NCBI RefSeq assembly: GCF_003286085.1
Contig: NW_020825345.1
Location: 682,001-746,000, forward strand
Origin: Drosophila persimilis
Taxonomy: Eukaryota > Arthropoda > Insecta > Diptera > Drosophilidae
Reading direction: 5' to 3'
DNA: 64,000 nt
The position numbers and the translations under genes are program-made. The first letter of the stretch is position 1. The number at the start of each line of letters is the position of its first letter. The notes under the pieces were generated by a model, which searched no databases, was not told the origin of the DNA, and saw nothing but the letters and a program-made list of their open reading frames with translations. Shown here piece after piece: positions 9,536 to 20,715 of this stretch.

Positions 9536-11460
9536 AATTATCCAATCATCTCCACTAATGCACTACCGTAGCTCATAAATCAATAAAAAATAAAATAAGA
9601 AAAACCAAATTTTTGTTTTCATGCAATGCAGTAGAATTGCAACCACATGGCGGCGAATTTATTTATGATGAGGATGGGGGTCTGTCAGGGCCCCTTTACG
9701 CCATCACAAGTTTGGGACTAAAAATAGTATAATGAATTCCTCCCTTCAGCAAACTTCCTGCCCTGGTCCTCCTGACAAACAGTTCGCACAGGGTGTCCTA
9801 GCGTGCTACTTCCCATAAATATGTCTCCCGGCATTTGGGGACGGGACAAAATATGAAAGGCCTACGACACACAACCTCCAAGTGAGTGTGCCTCCATCTG
9901 TGTGTGCAGGCGGCAGAAACCCGCCAGGATGAACCGAAAAATGTTGACAGCCGTTCAACGTACACATTTTGCTGTGAACCTGTTCGTTTGACTTGTTTGA
10001 TGGTTTTATGAGTGTCAAAACTTGACAGCTTAATAGACATTTTTATGGCAGGCAATCGCACTTTCATTGTTATTGGGGAGAGAGATACACAGGAGAGGGT
10101 GAGGGAGAGAGAGAAGGGAGCACGCATGTACATACATATACAGCGATGGTATGTTGGTCGTCGTTCCTGCCCCATAGAAAGCAAGGGATGGATGCTGTAA
10201 GCCCCGCTAGCGGCGAAAAAGCCTTTGCAAGCACACACACACCCCTCCAAATTCATACTACCCAGTGGACAAAAACTTCGTAAGCGATATGTCAATTGCG
10301 ATTGTGCACAATTTTAAAATAATATTTACTACGGATTGCTAGGGCAACGCGCAAGCCCCTAATACATTTCCTGGCCTCTGTGCCACGCCAAGAACACTGT
10401 CGTGCGACCTTGTCCGCAAGAAAGATGGTGCCAAGAGCTACGAATCCATTGGTCGAACGCTTCCTCGCTGGACATCTAAAGCTCTGAGATCTGTACAGAA
10501 TAGTAGTAGTAAGTAAAGTAAGTAAATTAGTAAAATTTATCTCGTGATTTTCATGCAAAATACTTACCCCATTTTTAAAGTCCCGCTCTTCCAGCAAACT
10601 CTGTTCAAAGCTGTCCCGTTAGTCGATTATCTGGAATGGTTCATAAGGGTTTCACAAAGCTTCGACTTGGTATCTGAAATTTCTAAGCGAAGAGCCACAA
10701 TTTCCGCTGTCTTGCGATGAACTTTATTTAAAATAAGGTACATTTTTTGTATACATCTTATTTAGTTTGCCTAAGATAGCTATAATTAGAAATAGTTGTT
10801 AAATATTGAGTTGGACAATATAAAAAAATGTTCTTACATGACTGCTGGGTGTTTGGGAAATCCTCATCCGCTAAATGCTCTTTTCATAGTCCGTCTGCGA
10901 ACATTTAGCGAGACTTCAGTCATCGCTCTCGGATTTGTATCGTTTCTTAGTCCGTTCGCGAACATTTTATGTAAGTTTTGTTTTACTATCGTTTTTTGGT
11001 CCGCTGGGTATGTACATCTGTATGTATGCGTATGTACATTCTACGCATAAGCAGAACCTCCCCAAAAACAACAAGCAAAGGGACGTTTTGTTTGTTTACA
11101 GTTATTTCGTATCGAATTTTCCCTCTAGCTGCGCGACATCTTTCCTTGCTTTCTGTGCACCTGTTCGCATATTGTTTTTTGTTGTAGCTTTGTGTGTGTG
11201 CGTGAGCCAACAGCTGCGAGAGTGGAGGGTGCATTGTGCGGCACCCCATTTTGTCGAGTGCTGTACCATGACATGCAATTCAGCCATGCCTGCCTCATTC
11301 CGGCGAAGAAAGTTGCGAAGCTCATACTATACGTGCTGCAAAACGAAAAATTTTTGATTTAATTTATATTTTTTTTTTGTTAGTTATGTTCTAATTGTTG
11401 TTCTGAATTTGCAGTTATTGTAACCTCTTTCCAGCTAATGGTTTCTCTACATCTTATAGT
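9536..11460. other. Intergenic, probable transposon remnants
   Basis: No intact gene. It holds short exon-like remains at about 10300-10600 on the - strand, two degenerate direct copies around gtccg(t)(c)gcgaacattt near 10890 and 10950, and short unsupported frames. Confidence 0.4.
10292..10610 (-). pseudogene. Possible two-exon gene fragment
   Basis: On the - strand an exon-like piece (LLEERDFKNG) ends at a GTAAGT donor. An AT-rich gap of about 75 bases follows, then an acceptor (tctgtacag near 10490) and an open stretch rich in Arg, Cys and Lys to about 10295. No start, promoter or family signature is visible, so this is at best a remnant. A chance frame remains possible. Confidence 0.25.
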
Positions 11461-11461
11461 A

Positions 11462-11545
11462 TCGACTCGGCCATATAGGGTCGGAAACGCTTTCTTCTTG
11501 GTGTTGCACACATCCACCTCCACTCGGGTATAAAATCCAATTTAG
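11462..11545. mobile_element. INE-1/DINE-like terminal fragment, copy 1
   Basis: Contains gactcggccatatagggtcg, then cggaaacgctttcttct, then a gggtataaaa end. This resembles the widespread Drosophila INE-1/DINE-1 end (ggggtcggaaacgcttcctt) as I remember it. It is diverged. Confidence 0.45.
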
Positions 11546-12544
11546 GCGCGTAAAAAATGATGGCTGAGGGAAAAGGTAAAACTATACATATAATTCTTAA
11601 AATAAATACCTTAAACAAATTGTATCGTATTTAATATGATTTAGGCTTAAATGAAGGCTTAAATCAAGAACGAAAAACGTAAAGAAAGACAAGCTTACTG
11701 CTGTGAGACTATAAGCTGGGCGCTAAGAATCTATAAGACGGCGGCTGTCAAAGCTAGCTTGTATGAAACTATCAAAGCTGGCTATCAACAATTGGTAAAA
11801 TTCCACAATATTTCCATGTAGAATAAAATAATGCACGTAGAGCTAAAATATCAAATAACCATTTCTAAAAGCAGCACAATTTTAATAATATTGGTTTTTG
11901 TCTATTTCAGTTAATTTCATTGGAGGATAAGCTTAATAATACATGTTGCGCCCAACAGCACACTATGTGCCTTAACAGCACTCTAGCAACTGCATTCATG
12001 GCGCCTTATAGCACAGAATTCAGTGTTTTCATATACAAAAAACAGTCTGTTGCCAGTTGGCGGGAAAAGAAACAGGCAGAAGAATCGTTTCTTCTGGGCC
12101 AAATGAGATGGCGGATCACAAGCAGATGATTATAGGTGGCGGCGATGACGACGAAAGACGGTCTTGCCAGTCGTGTGCTCCTGATGCTGCTGGGACGGTG
12201 GGAGTCCCAACCAAATTGCTACGGTAGCCGCTTGCTGTTGGATCTGGATGAACGCGGGTGGTGATGGTGTCATCGAGTTGAGTTGAGAAATTCCTCATTG
12301 ACACGGCCACCGAGACCTGGGACGAGCAGAACAAAAAAGGAAGACCGAAAAGGGAGGGGCCGGCTCCGACGATATTTATAAACCAAGTATTTGGTGTTTT
12401 GATTCTTTCAGTTTTTGGATATTATTAGAACTATTATGGTCATTCTTTATGATTCTGCGTTTTTAGTTTTCTCGTATATTCAAAATTGTTGATGCTATTT
12501 TCGTCCTTTGTGGAGGCGAAAAGGCATGGCAAAATTTTGAAACA

Positions 12545-12705
12545 ACTTGATTCAAATCACAGGAGTCTCTGAGAGCTAGGAGTCAAAAAAGTCGGACGGA
12601 CATAGCTTTATCGGTTCGGCTATTGACGGCGGTCAAGAATATATATACTGTATGGGGTCGGAAACGTTTCCTTCTGACTGTTACACACATCCACTACCAA
12701 CACAA
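12545..12705. mobile_element. INE-1/DINE-like terminal fragment, copy 2
   Basis: Longer copy with agtcggacggacatagcttt, the word tcggctattgacggcggtca, then aagaatatatatactgtatg and ggggtcggaaacgtttcctt. The order agrees with my memory of INE-1/DINE-1. Copy 1 shares the last part. Confidence 0.55.
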
Positions 12706-12724
12706 AAGAGTAATCTACAGATCC

Positions 12725-13295
12725 ATATAATGATGATTTCAAATCAGGGTGCGAAGGAGAAGGTGCTGCACATGCTGTACGTGAGCTCGTTTGACCTGGA
12801 TGTCATTCCAGCTGGCCCTCAAGTGGGGCACAGTCTGCTGATCTCCGTCATCCCAATGGTGGCAAGCGAAAGGAGAACCTCCAGGAGAGATCGTCCTCCG
12901 CTGAGCTCGGGTCGCTGAAGGGCGGTGTCATGGTGGTGCATCTGGATGTGTCATGTTCATTACAAGATGAGATCGTAGGAATCAAGAGAACAGTTGAAAT
13001 AAAATCTTCGAGTACCGGATACAAAAAGTATTGAGATTTTGATGCAGATCCGACGCATCTACGATCAGATCTGAAGAGTTTCCGCATATTCTGAAATTTA
13101 TTTAGAGCATATGGCAAGGGATACATTTTATGTCTACATATATTTGTGGAAAATAGGACAAGCCAGACCAGACGCGAGATTGTGGGGAAACCAGGCAGTG
13201 ACGTAGCCGAAGTTCTGACTATTCGGGGCATGGATTTCACCCACTTCATGCCCCATGTGCTCTGGACTGGCATGTTGGCCAGCAAGCGCACCTAA
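12725..13295 (+). pseudogene. Broken coding remnant of an unrecognised gene
   Basis: Three protein-like pieces lie in order on +. One contains EKVLHMLYVSSFDLDVIPAG (about 12757-12840). A second, in a shifted frame, contains HPNGGKRKENLQERSSS (about 12850-13035). A final stretch, containing DVAEVLTIRGMDFTHFMPHV, closes with TAA near 13293. The frame changes between pieces with no good splice sites, so this is probably a decayed copy. Family not recognised. Confidence 0.35.
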
Positions 13296-13939
13296 GAATT
13301 GCTCAGAAGCTACCGTGGAATACCTGGGAATACCTATGCTCAAGGCAGCGAGCATGCATGCTCGAGTGTTATTTTCTCCACAGGTTGGAGACGGATCCGT
13401 GCATGTGTGTGTGTGTTTGTTTATCTGATTCCATGGACACAACACGCAACGCATCGCATTATAGCTGGCTAGAACACATATGCAGCTTCTGCGGCGTCTT
13501 CTCCGGCTCTTTCGCTTCCCACTCCATCTGCGATCGCTATCCATGGAAAACCACTATACGGCTTTCAGTCGGGCGTCGCCCTCTCCTTTGTCCACGAGCA
13601 CGCTGGGATCTGCTCTAGGCGTTTTATTTCGGCTTTTTCCGATAGCGCATTTACAGTTATTTCTAAAAAACAATAAAATACAGGCATCGGCGTGGAAAGC
13701 GCTACATATGTATGTATGTATACGCCAACGATCGGACGTTCGGGGATCGTGTTCGTGTTCGGGTTTCTGTATGTGGCAAGTTCAGATAGGCGATCCCGAT
13801 GTTCTTTCTGTGCTATATTTTGGAAAACGCATCCGCGCAGCGTCGTAGTAGGTACGAAGATTCCACGGAGATCGGCTCGTGAGATTGTGATCAGATCAGA
13901 TACGGATCGAAATTTAAACAGAAAGCAAACAGCACCAAC
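13296..13939 (+). promoter_or_regulatory. TpnC73F: Upstream region and 5' UTR of TpnC73F
   Basis: Non-coding DNA before the troponin C start. It includes gtgctatattttggaaaacg at about 13810, which has a TATA/MEF2-like core with one mismatch to the MEF2 consensus. The 5' UTR probably covers the last 50-100 bases up to 13939. The transcription start is not defined by anything I can see. Confidence 0.3.
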
Positions 13940-15254
13940 ATGAGCAGCGTCGTAAGGCCCCACCAAAGCGTTTCGCCTCAATGGGATATTAATTGAGTGT
14001 GTTTTTTTTTTTTTTTTGATTGAACCAGGATGAAGATCTTACCCCCGAGCAGATTGCCGTGCTCCAGAAGGCATTCAACAGCTTCGATCACCAGAAGTCG
14101 GGCTCCATTCCCACTGAAATGGTTGCTGATATCCTCCGTCTGATGGGTAAGTGCGGAATTGGCGATTGGGAGTCCTGTGATGTCACCTTAACACCTAACA
14201 TTGTCCCATTTGATTAATTTGTAGGTCAGCCCTTCGACAAGAAGATCTTGGAGGAACTGATCGAGGAGGTCGATGAGGACAGTAAGTGATCTAAAGTTCA
14301 GAAAATATGAGTGAAAATATGATTCATTATCGCCTGGCCAGTATTGATGATCAAATTTCACTTAGTCGGTGTCAGTGATTTATTATCATCGTAAACTTGC
14401 GCCCGATCATTAGCTGTATTTTCGACTCGGCTCCGGCAGTTTCCAGCAGTTTCGGCAGCTAATTATACATATATGAATCTGTTTGACTTTTGTAGAGTCT
14501 GGTCGCTTGGAATTCGGTGAATTCGTGCAGCTGGCTGCCAAATTCATTGTGGAGGAGGATGCTGAGGCCATGCAGAAGGAGCTGCGTGAGGCCTTCCGCC
14601 TGTACGACAAGCAGGGCAACGGCTTCATCCCCACCACCTGCCTGAAGGAGATCCTGAAGGAGCTCGACGATCAGCTGACCGATCAGGAACTCAACATGAT
14701 GATTGAGGAGATCGATAGTGATGGTTCCGGTACAGTGGATTTCGACGGTGAGTCGCGGCCTCCACACAGTATTTTCATTCATTCTAGTGGCTTGCGTTTC
14801 GCTGCCCCACCCCATGCATATATACACCCACACCCACATCCACACCCATTCACCCAACACAGCCAACCACCCACACAATCTGGCGATCATAAATTCGATT
14901 CTGATCATTGGGGCCAGCTGAGGATGAAAATGATGATGGTGCTGCCGATGCTGGCGATGCTGGTGGTGATCTTGAGATCGCTCGATTATGACAACTTGAT
15001 CACATCTCTCATGGAGCATATCGCTGGCTATTTTTAGGCGCGACATACAAATTCGATTCCGCCGTCCGAGTGGCACATCATTTCCATACACATTTCTCGC
15101 CTCCGTTTCATTATATTCCACTCTCGTGTTTATGGAATTCGAGTATTTATTTTTAAATGCATATAGCGGTTGTTATATGCGCCTCTGGCATCGGTTTAAT
15201 GTCTGTCATTTTGTTTAATTTACAGAATTCATGGAGATGATGACCGGCGAGTAA
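13940..15254 (+). CDS. TpnC73F: Troponin C, 73F type
   Basis: Calcium sensor of the striated-muscle thin filament. Five exons in phase: 13940-13951 (MSSV only), 14029-14146, 14225-14281, 14496-14747 and 15226-15254, giving 155 residues, the usual insect length. The start [12 protein letters not shown] identifies the 73F paralogue; 47D begins differently. Four EF-hands are present. Loops II ([12 protein letters not shown]) and IV ([12 protein letters not shown]) have all ligand residues. Loops I and III lack the final Glu and should not bind calcium, as is normal for insect larval/body-wall troponin C. It ends EFMEMMTGE. The tiny first coding exon and the last exon of only nine residues are family features. 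Confidence 0.97.
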
Positions 15255-15600
15255 ATAGACGCACTGCGTCTTTTGCCCACGCCCACGACCACGCCCACAT
15301 CCACGCCCACCAACACATACACATACACAGGCCCAGACACACACACTTACACACACCCGCGTCCAAAACACACCTATACACCTGTTGGGCACACGTTTGA
15401 CTGTTTATATTTGCACACTTGTTTCACCCCCCCCGCTCCTACCCTGTATTATCTTGTGTTTCGGTCGGAGGTGCAAACAAATCCAACAAAATAATGCCAA
15501 ATACTAGTAGAAATATAACTTTTGTACTACTTTTTTATACTAAAAGAGCAGCAACAACGGTATGCTGTGTATGCAAAAAATAAAGTGTTATGCTATAACA
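15255..15600 (+). other. TpnC73F: TpnC73F 3' UTR
   Basis: C/A-rich simple sequence (cacgcccac repeats, 15275-15370), then AT-rich sequence with AATAAA at 15579-15584 as the likely polyadenylation signal. Confidence 0.7.
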
Positions 15601-17214
15601 ACAAACCACCAACCTGTTGTCTGTCCACTTCTTGCAGCCGCTAGCCCAAAGCCACAGTCCGCCAGCCGCCAGCCGCCAGCCGCCAACCGCCAACCGACAA
15701 CCGCCAAGCAACCGTCGAGCTGTTGAGCAGCAGCTGAAGAAAGCTGCCGAAAGCTTCCACAACTTTTAACCACGTTAACTCTACAAGTCTACAAACGAGC
15801 ATTGGCCTCGGACGCCGCCGTCCGCCGTCAGCCGTCATTGTTGCCGCTGCTCTTGTCGCTATCGTTGCTGTTGCCGTTGCCGTTGCCGTTGCTGCTGCCA
15901 TCGGCTCCGCTGCCATTGAGCGCTCAGCGTAGAGCGTACGTACCGCTTGTGCTTGTGCTTCTGCTTCTGCTTCTACCTCCTACCTCTTCTTCTACTACCA
16001 ACCAAACGGAACAAAACCCAAAGGGGCCACAAATTTTCCCGAACAACAGCACCAACCAGCACCACCAACAGCACCAACACCCCGCCGTGCCTTTGACATT
16101 GTCTCGTGATATATATACATATGTATATGTATGTTTGTATGTACGTAGTACGCGCCACAAGTGTTTGCAATTGATAAAGAAGCAGCAGTACGAGTATCTT
16201 CATCAGCAGAGCAGCAGGAGTACGAGGGGATCACCATCCGTCCAGTCATCCATCCAATATGCCGCAGAGGTAAAAGAAAGTGCTCCAGTGCCCACCGTTA
16301 TTTATATAATAACAACTCTGTTCTGTTTGTTTTGGCCAAAAAGAATGTGAACGTGCTAAAAGCAGCCGCCGCCACCGCCGGAACGGTCGTGCCTATAAAA
16401 TTTATGATGGCATAAATGCTTTAAAAGCCCCAGTCAATCCGATGCGATACTCTTGTTTGTGGCCTTTTCATTTTTCTTGACATTGGCTTATCAAATAAAT
16501 TATAAAACAAAAATGGACCTGATAAACGGCTTGGCTGTTGTAAATTTGTGCGTGTGTCAGTGCGAGCGAGTGAGTGATTGAGTGAGTGTGCATGTGTGTG
16601 TTGGCCAGCATTTGGTGGCTCGATAAGCTGTTATTTTTTGTTTTTTGGGCAGGCAGTTGATTTTGTAATTCTTGCCATGTCTGAAAGAGTGCTGACACGC
16701 GCTGCAGCCGCGAAGCGAGTGATTCAATGCAATCCGATCGGACCCGTCCCGTCTCGTCTCCGCACGGCGCGGAGCGCAGCGGAGTGGATCCGATTCGATG
16801 GGAACCCCGCCGTATATGCATATATGCATATATGCATGCGCTTGCGAATGCAGTTCGTTCGAATCGGGTAATCGGGTAAATTCTGCAGTTGTTCGGCGGA
16901 AACCAGACGTCGACGTCAGCGCAGAAAGCTGTGGGACGCCGTGTGACGTGAGTCACACAACAAATACAACAACAGCTGCCGTGTGCCAATTAGCACCGGA
17001 GTTTGAATCAAATCAAGCCGAAATCTAACGCAAACTCAATTCGCCAACGCAAACAAATCGAAATAATTTTAAATAATAACAGTACGTGGTCTTCCTGCGC
17101 TCTCTACTTGTTTTTTTCAGCCCCACAACGAATTGGTCGTTCCAGCCGCTCCACCGCCAGCGCAGTGGCAGCGGGTACCACCAACATGTCCTGAACACGG
17201 TGCCGGAGACGGCT
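15601..17214. other. Intergenic between TpnC73F and rogdi, including the rogdi promoter and 5' UTR
   Basis: Contains low-complexity CCGCCAG and TTGCCG repeats (15650-15960), AT-rich DNA, the 7-mer tgcatat repeated at 16814-16835 and a bZIP-like inverted repeat at 16941-16958. The 5' UTR of rogdi probably occupies about 16990-17214 and includes a two-codon uORF (ATG TCC TGA) at 17186-17194. Confidence 0.45.
16941..16958. promoter_or_regulatory. Palindromic CRE/AP-1-like site upstream of rogdi
   Basis: GTGTGAC-GTGA-GTCACAC has perfect 7-bp arms and contains both TGACGTGA (CRE-like) and TGAGTCA (AP-1 consensus). It lies about 250 bases upstream of the first rogdi ATG. A function is inferred from motif form only. 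Confidence 0.4.
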
Positions 17215-19591
17215 ATGCTGACAACGCCCCCGCCAATCCGTAAACGTAAGTACAAATTTTTGAATTTCAAACAGTCACAACCGAGTGTCACAGCAGTCAG
17301 CTTGCAGCAGCCCATCGGTGACATTTCAGTGCGTTAACAGCACGCACATAACAGCGACATTGCAGTGCTTCCACCATGGTTGCCAAATCAGCTATTTTAT
17401 AGTCAGATCTGACTTTCTTGAAAAGTTAAATGTTTAGAACAATTTTTAAAATTCTATTTGCTAATAATAGTATTGGCTCGTTATCTAGAACACAAAGCAA
17501 AATTTAGCAGTCCAATTTAGCATAGTCAAAAAATCACGATTTCCAGCTGATTGAAATTTTTAAATTGTTTAGCAATAAAACTAGCTATAAAATAGCTGGT
17601 TAGGCAGCCAAAGTGCTCCCACTCAGTTTCGCACGTTTATCAACACTAGCGCTTTCAGTATTTTAATTAAACAACAACAACTAAAATAATAACAAAATTT
17701 ACAGCGCTCACAATACAAATTGCTGGCGTTGCTGAGAACAAACGCAGATACATCCCAGCGCGGAAAAAGCCGAAGAGCGCAATGAAAATGCTCGTGGACA
17801 CGGAGCGGGAGGAGGCCCTGAATCTGGTACGTAAATTAAAAAACCATGACAACGATCGACGAGACGGACGGACTGACGGACGGACCGAGTGCCGTTGCCG
17901 AAATGTAGTGCAATTAATCGGGTTAATCATTGTGCGTGCCCCTATAGAAACTTATTGATTATTGATCGATTCTATGTCTGCTTTTCCTTCGTTCCCTCGC
18001 AACCCTCCAAATGCTGACTATTGATTTGTTCACGGAACGTGCCATTGTCTGGTGGGACGACTACGACCTATTTCTGTGGCGGTGGTTGGGTGCTGTGCTG
18101 TGCTGTGTTGTTCTCTGCTCTGTTGTATGACTCTGGCGCTATCGCAAAACATACGAACAAACCCACAAACAAATATGCAAACATTCCCGCCGCAGCAAAT
18201 TGAATTCGAATGGGTGCTGCGGCAAGAAGTACACGCGATATTGAAACAACTGCGAACCATTCTGGTGGTAAGTACTATGCAAAGCAACAACTCCGAGAGA
18301 TAGCTAATCTCGCACCCATTCCAAACCGGCCCATCGCACCTGTGCCCCACTGGAGGAGTGTGCGCATCGATTTCCTGTGCCGCTCTACGAAAATGAGGGA
18401 AAGAAGACTGAAAAGTTCATACTCACCGTGTCGCCCGATCAGCTGAAGGCGGTCCTAACCCTAACGGGCGATGCCATAACACAGGCGGTAAGTTTAGTTT
18501 ATCACGATACGATGTATCTATGTATGACTAATCGTGTGTGCTTGCAGGATATTAGCTTTAAGCTGTGCAAAGCTCCAAGCCAAACGCAACGTACCTCAAT
18601 CACACAAGACTCGCCATGGAAGCTGCAGCAGGTTCAGGATGCCGCTAATCATCTACAGACAGCAATCAATCACATTGACGACGTTGATGACTCTTATCAC
18701 TTCAAGTGAGTCACATTCGACATTGTTTTCGAGATGCGAGGTTATTAATACTCATTTCCTCATGCTACACACGACAGAACCTCCGATGAAGTACTGCATG
18801 TGATAGGCAACATTCTGGATGCGTTGCAGCGGGGCCGCAATAGTCTGCTGGTGCCTAAGAAGAAGCCGATCGACGAGCTCATCAAGGGGCGAAACATGAA
18901 GTCGCTGGTGCCCAACCTCCCCGAGGATCTGGCGGTCAGCTTCTATTTGCAAAGCCACAAGCTCATCATTGCGGTCTATCAGCTGCTTAACAACCAGGGC
19001 ACGATGCGGTTCGACTCCCGGCAGGCCGAGGCCTCTGTACAATGGCTTAACGATGTGCTGCTGCTGCTGATGAATGGCCAGAAACTGTGCCAGCAATTAA
19101 AAGACAAGGTAAAGTGTTCCGCTGGGGAGATCCCCTAGAATGAAAGATACGGATAAGCACATCAATTACTTCATTTTGGGAATTACGTTGCTCTGATAAG
19201 GACGTTTGCTCTTGAACTGATAACTCATTGGCATCGTCATCGTCATCTCCCGACCCAGTAGAGCACAGTAGAGCACATGGTGTGCCATTTTCGGCACCCA
19301 CAAGATGCTGCCAAGTTTTATTTAGTTGTTGGCCGCCTGCCAGGGCCGTGCTGCAGTTCTGTTCTTGACTGTGACGCAAGTCGGCAATTAAAGTGGCCCA
19401 TATGAAGATTGGCAACTATGGCAAATTGAGGGGATGGCATGCGATGAAAATGGATATGGATATGGACATAGGAACATGAGTTATTTGTGTATTTCTAATT
19501 TGACATTTCAACTCTTCCGCAGATTTCTGTGTTTTCGGTGTATAAAGATTTCACAGTCGGCTCCCGGTCGCCCTCGGCATTGTCGTACTGA
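17215..19591 (+). CDS. rogdi: rogdi, Rogdi leucine-zipper family protein
   Basis: Orthologue of human ROGDI (Kohlschutter-Tonz syndrome) and fly rogdi, a neuronal gene linked to memory and sleep and tied to V-ATPase (RAVE/rabconnectin) function. Exons: 17215-17245, 17705-17826, 18196-18267, 18356-18487, 18548-18705, 18778-19108 and 19523-19591, all in phase. Family landmarks are FEWVLRQEVHAILKQL, FILTVSPDQLKAVLTLTGDA, WKLQQVQDAANH and WLNDVLLLLMNGQKLCQQLK, with a conserved end ISVFSVYKDF. From the first ATG the protein has 304 residues; from the internal ATG at 17782 it has 268, closer to the family length, so 17782 may be the main start. The 17215 exon would add a basic, proline-rich N-terminus. 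Identification is firm; the start is not. Confidence 0.95.
17375..17612. mobile_element. MITE-like element in the first rogdi intron
   Basis: About 235 bp bounded by inverted ends: ggttgccaaatcagctattttatag at the left and ctataaaatagctggttaggcagcc at the right. They share the 13-base core cagctattttata. Similar words, gtgcttccac and gtgctcccac, flank it and could be a diverged target duplication. The interior is AT-rich and non-coding. Confidence 0.5.
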
Positions 19592-20715
19592 ATTTCAGGC
19601 TGGCAGACAGGATAGCAGGCTGGAAGGATACCCTAGATACCCTAACCGAAAACTGTGGAATGGCGACAAAAAACAATAACAACAATAATAGCTAATAAAG
19701 AATCGTACGTGTAATAGCAAAGTAAATAATGTTAGTTGAAATGTTGCTACTGGAAACGGCACGCCCATAATAGCTATGCGTACTATATACATATACTTGA
19801 AAGCATACATACATATATACTTCTATATACACATATACACGACAACATACAGCTAGTTTAATGTACACAATCAGCATTCATGTTATAATACTATTACTAT
19901 TACTATAACTATAACTATTACCATACCATGGAATTTGAGTTGAGTTCAGAATTCATCGCTTCACGTCACTCCAATTATGCATCAAAATGCATCTAAATAG
20001 CATTAGAATGATAAATGAAAACTGAGATGTGTTTTTTTTTTGTATATTTAACTATTGAAATTGATAGATAATTATAGTCTATTCATATGTGTAATCTGTA
20101 ATCTGTAATCTAATGTTAATTTACCCCGTATCCCACTATTTATGTTTGCCCGCGCAATGTAATCAATGCCAGCAGTGCAGTCAATACAGTCCAGTCGTAC
20201 AGTACTTAAGAGGGAGTTACTTATCTACAACTATATACAGCCGCATATAGCATATATTGCATATATGAACTTACATTTACATTGGCATTTACATGATATT
20301 GCTGTAATAAACCAAACCGAAATGTGAACAGAATTTTTAATTGTACTAAACACCGTTTTGTATTCGTATTTGTAATCGTAAACGTAACCGTATTCCGTAT
20401 ACCTGTTGTATATCTGTTGTTAATGGTTAAGTGCACCTAATCCTAAACTCTAATCCTAACTCGTAATCCAAAGTCATTTGTATCGACGGCCTTTTACTTC
20501 TCGTTTACCCTAATGTTTGTAACCTGAAGAGTTTGTAAAGAGAGAAACGCAACGAAAACAATTATAACTGTACTTATTGAACATTGCAATTGCCTATGCA
20601 CACCCCACGATGCCTGGGGAAAACAAAATGAAGACAACTATTTATGTAACATTAAGCGTACTTACTGTCCACACCCATTTAATTGTTGTTGAATAAAAAT
20701 TACATTTTACCAGCA
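19592..20715 (+). other. rogdi: rogdi 3' UTR
   Basis: AT-rich, non-coding sequence with two AATAAA signals, at 19694-19699 and 20692-20697, so short and long 3' UTR forms are possible. Confidence 0.6.
20692..20697 (+). terminator. rogdi: Distal polyadenylation signal, rogdi
   Basis: AATAAA followed by AT-rich sequence. After it the base composition changes and the next gene's upstream region begins. Confidence 0.5.

Noticed and set aside
10986..11357. Several overlapping frames of 60-140 codons
   Set aside because: Mutually overlapping on both strands with no protein-family features; random open frames.
15802..16350. 182-codon + frame rich in Leu/Pro
   Set aside because: Made of CCG/TTG simple repeats and then AT-rich DNA; no family signal, start context or codon bias.
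17082..17120. Possible 39-base intron in the rogdi 5' UTR
   Set aside because: Below the usual Drosophila minimum intron length (about 50 bases); splice-site match is probably chance.
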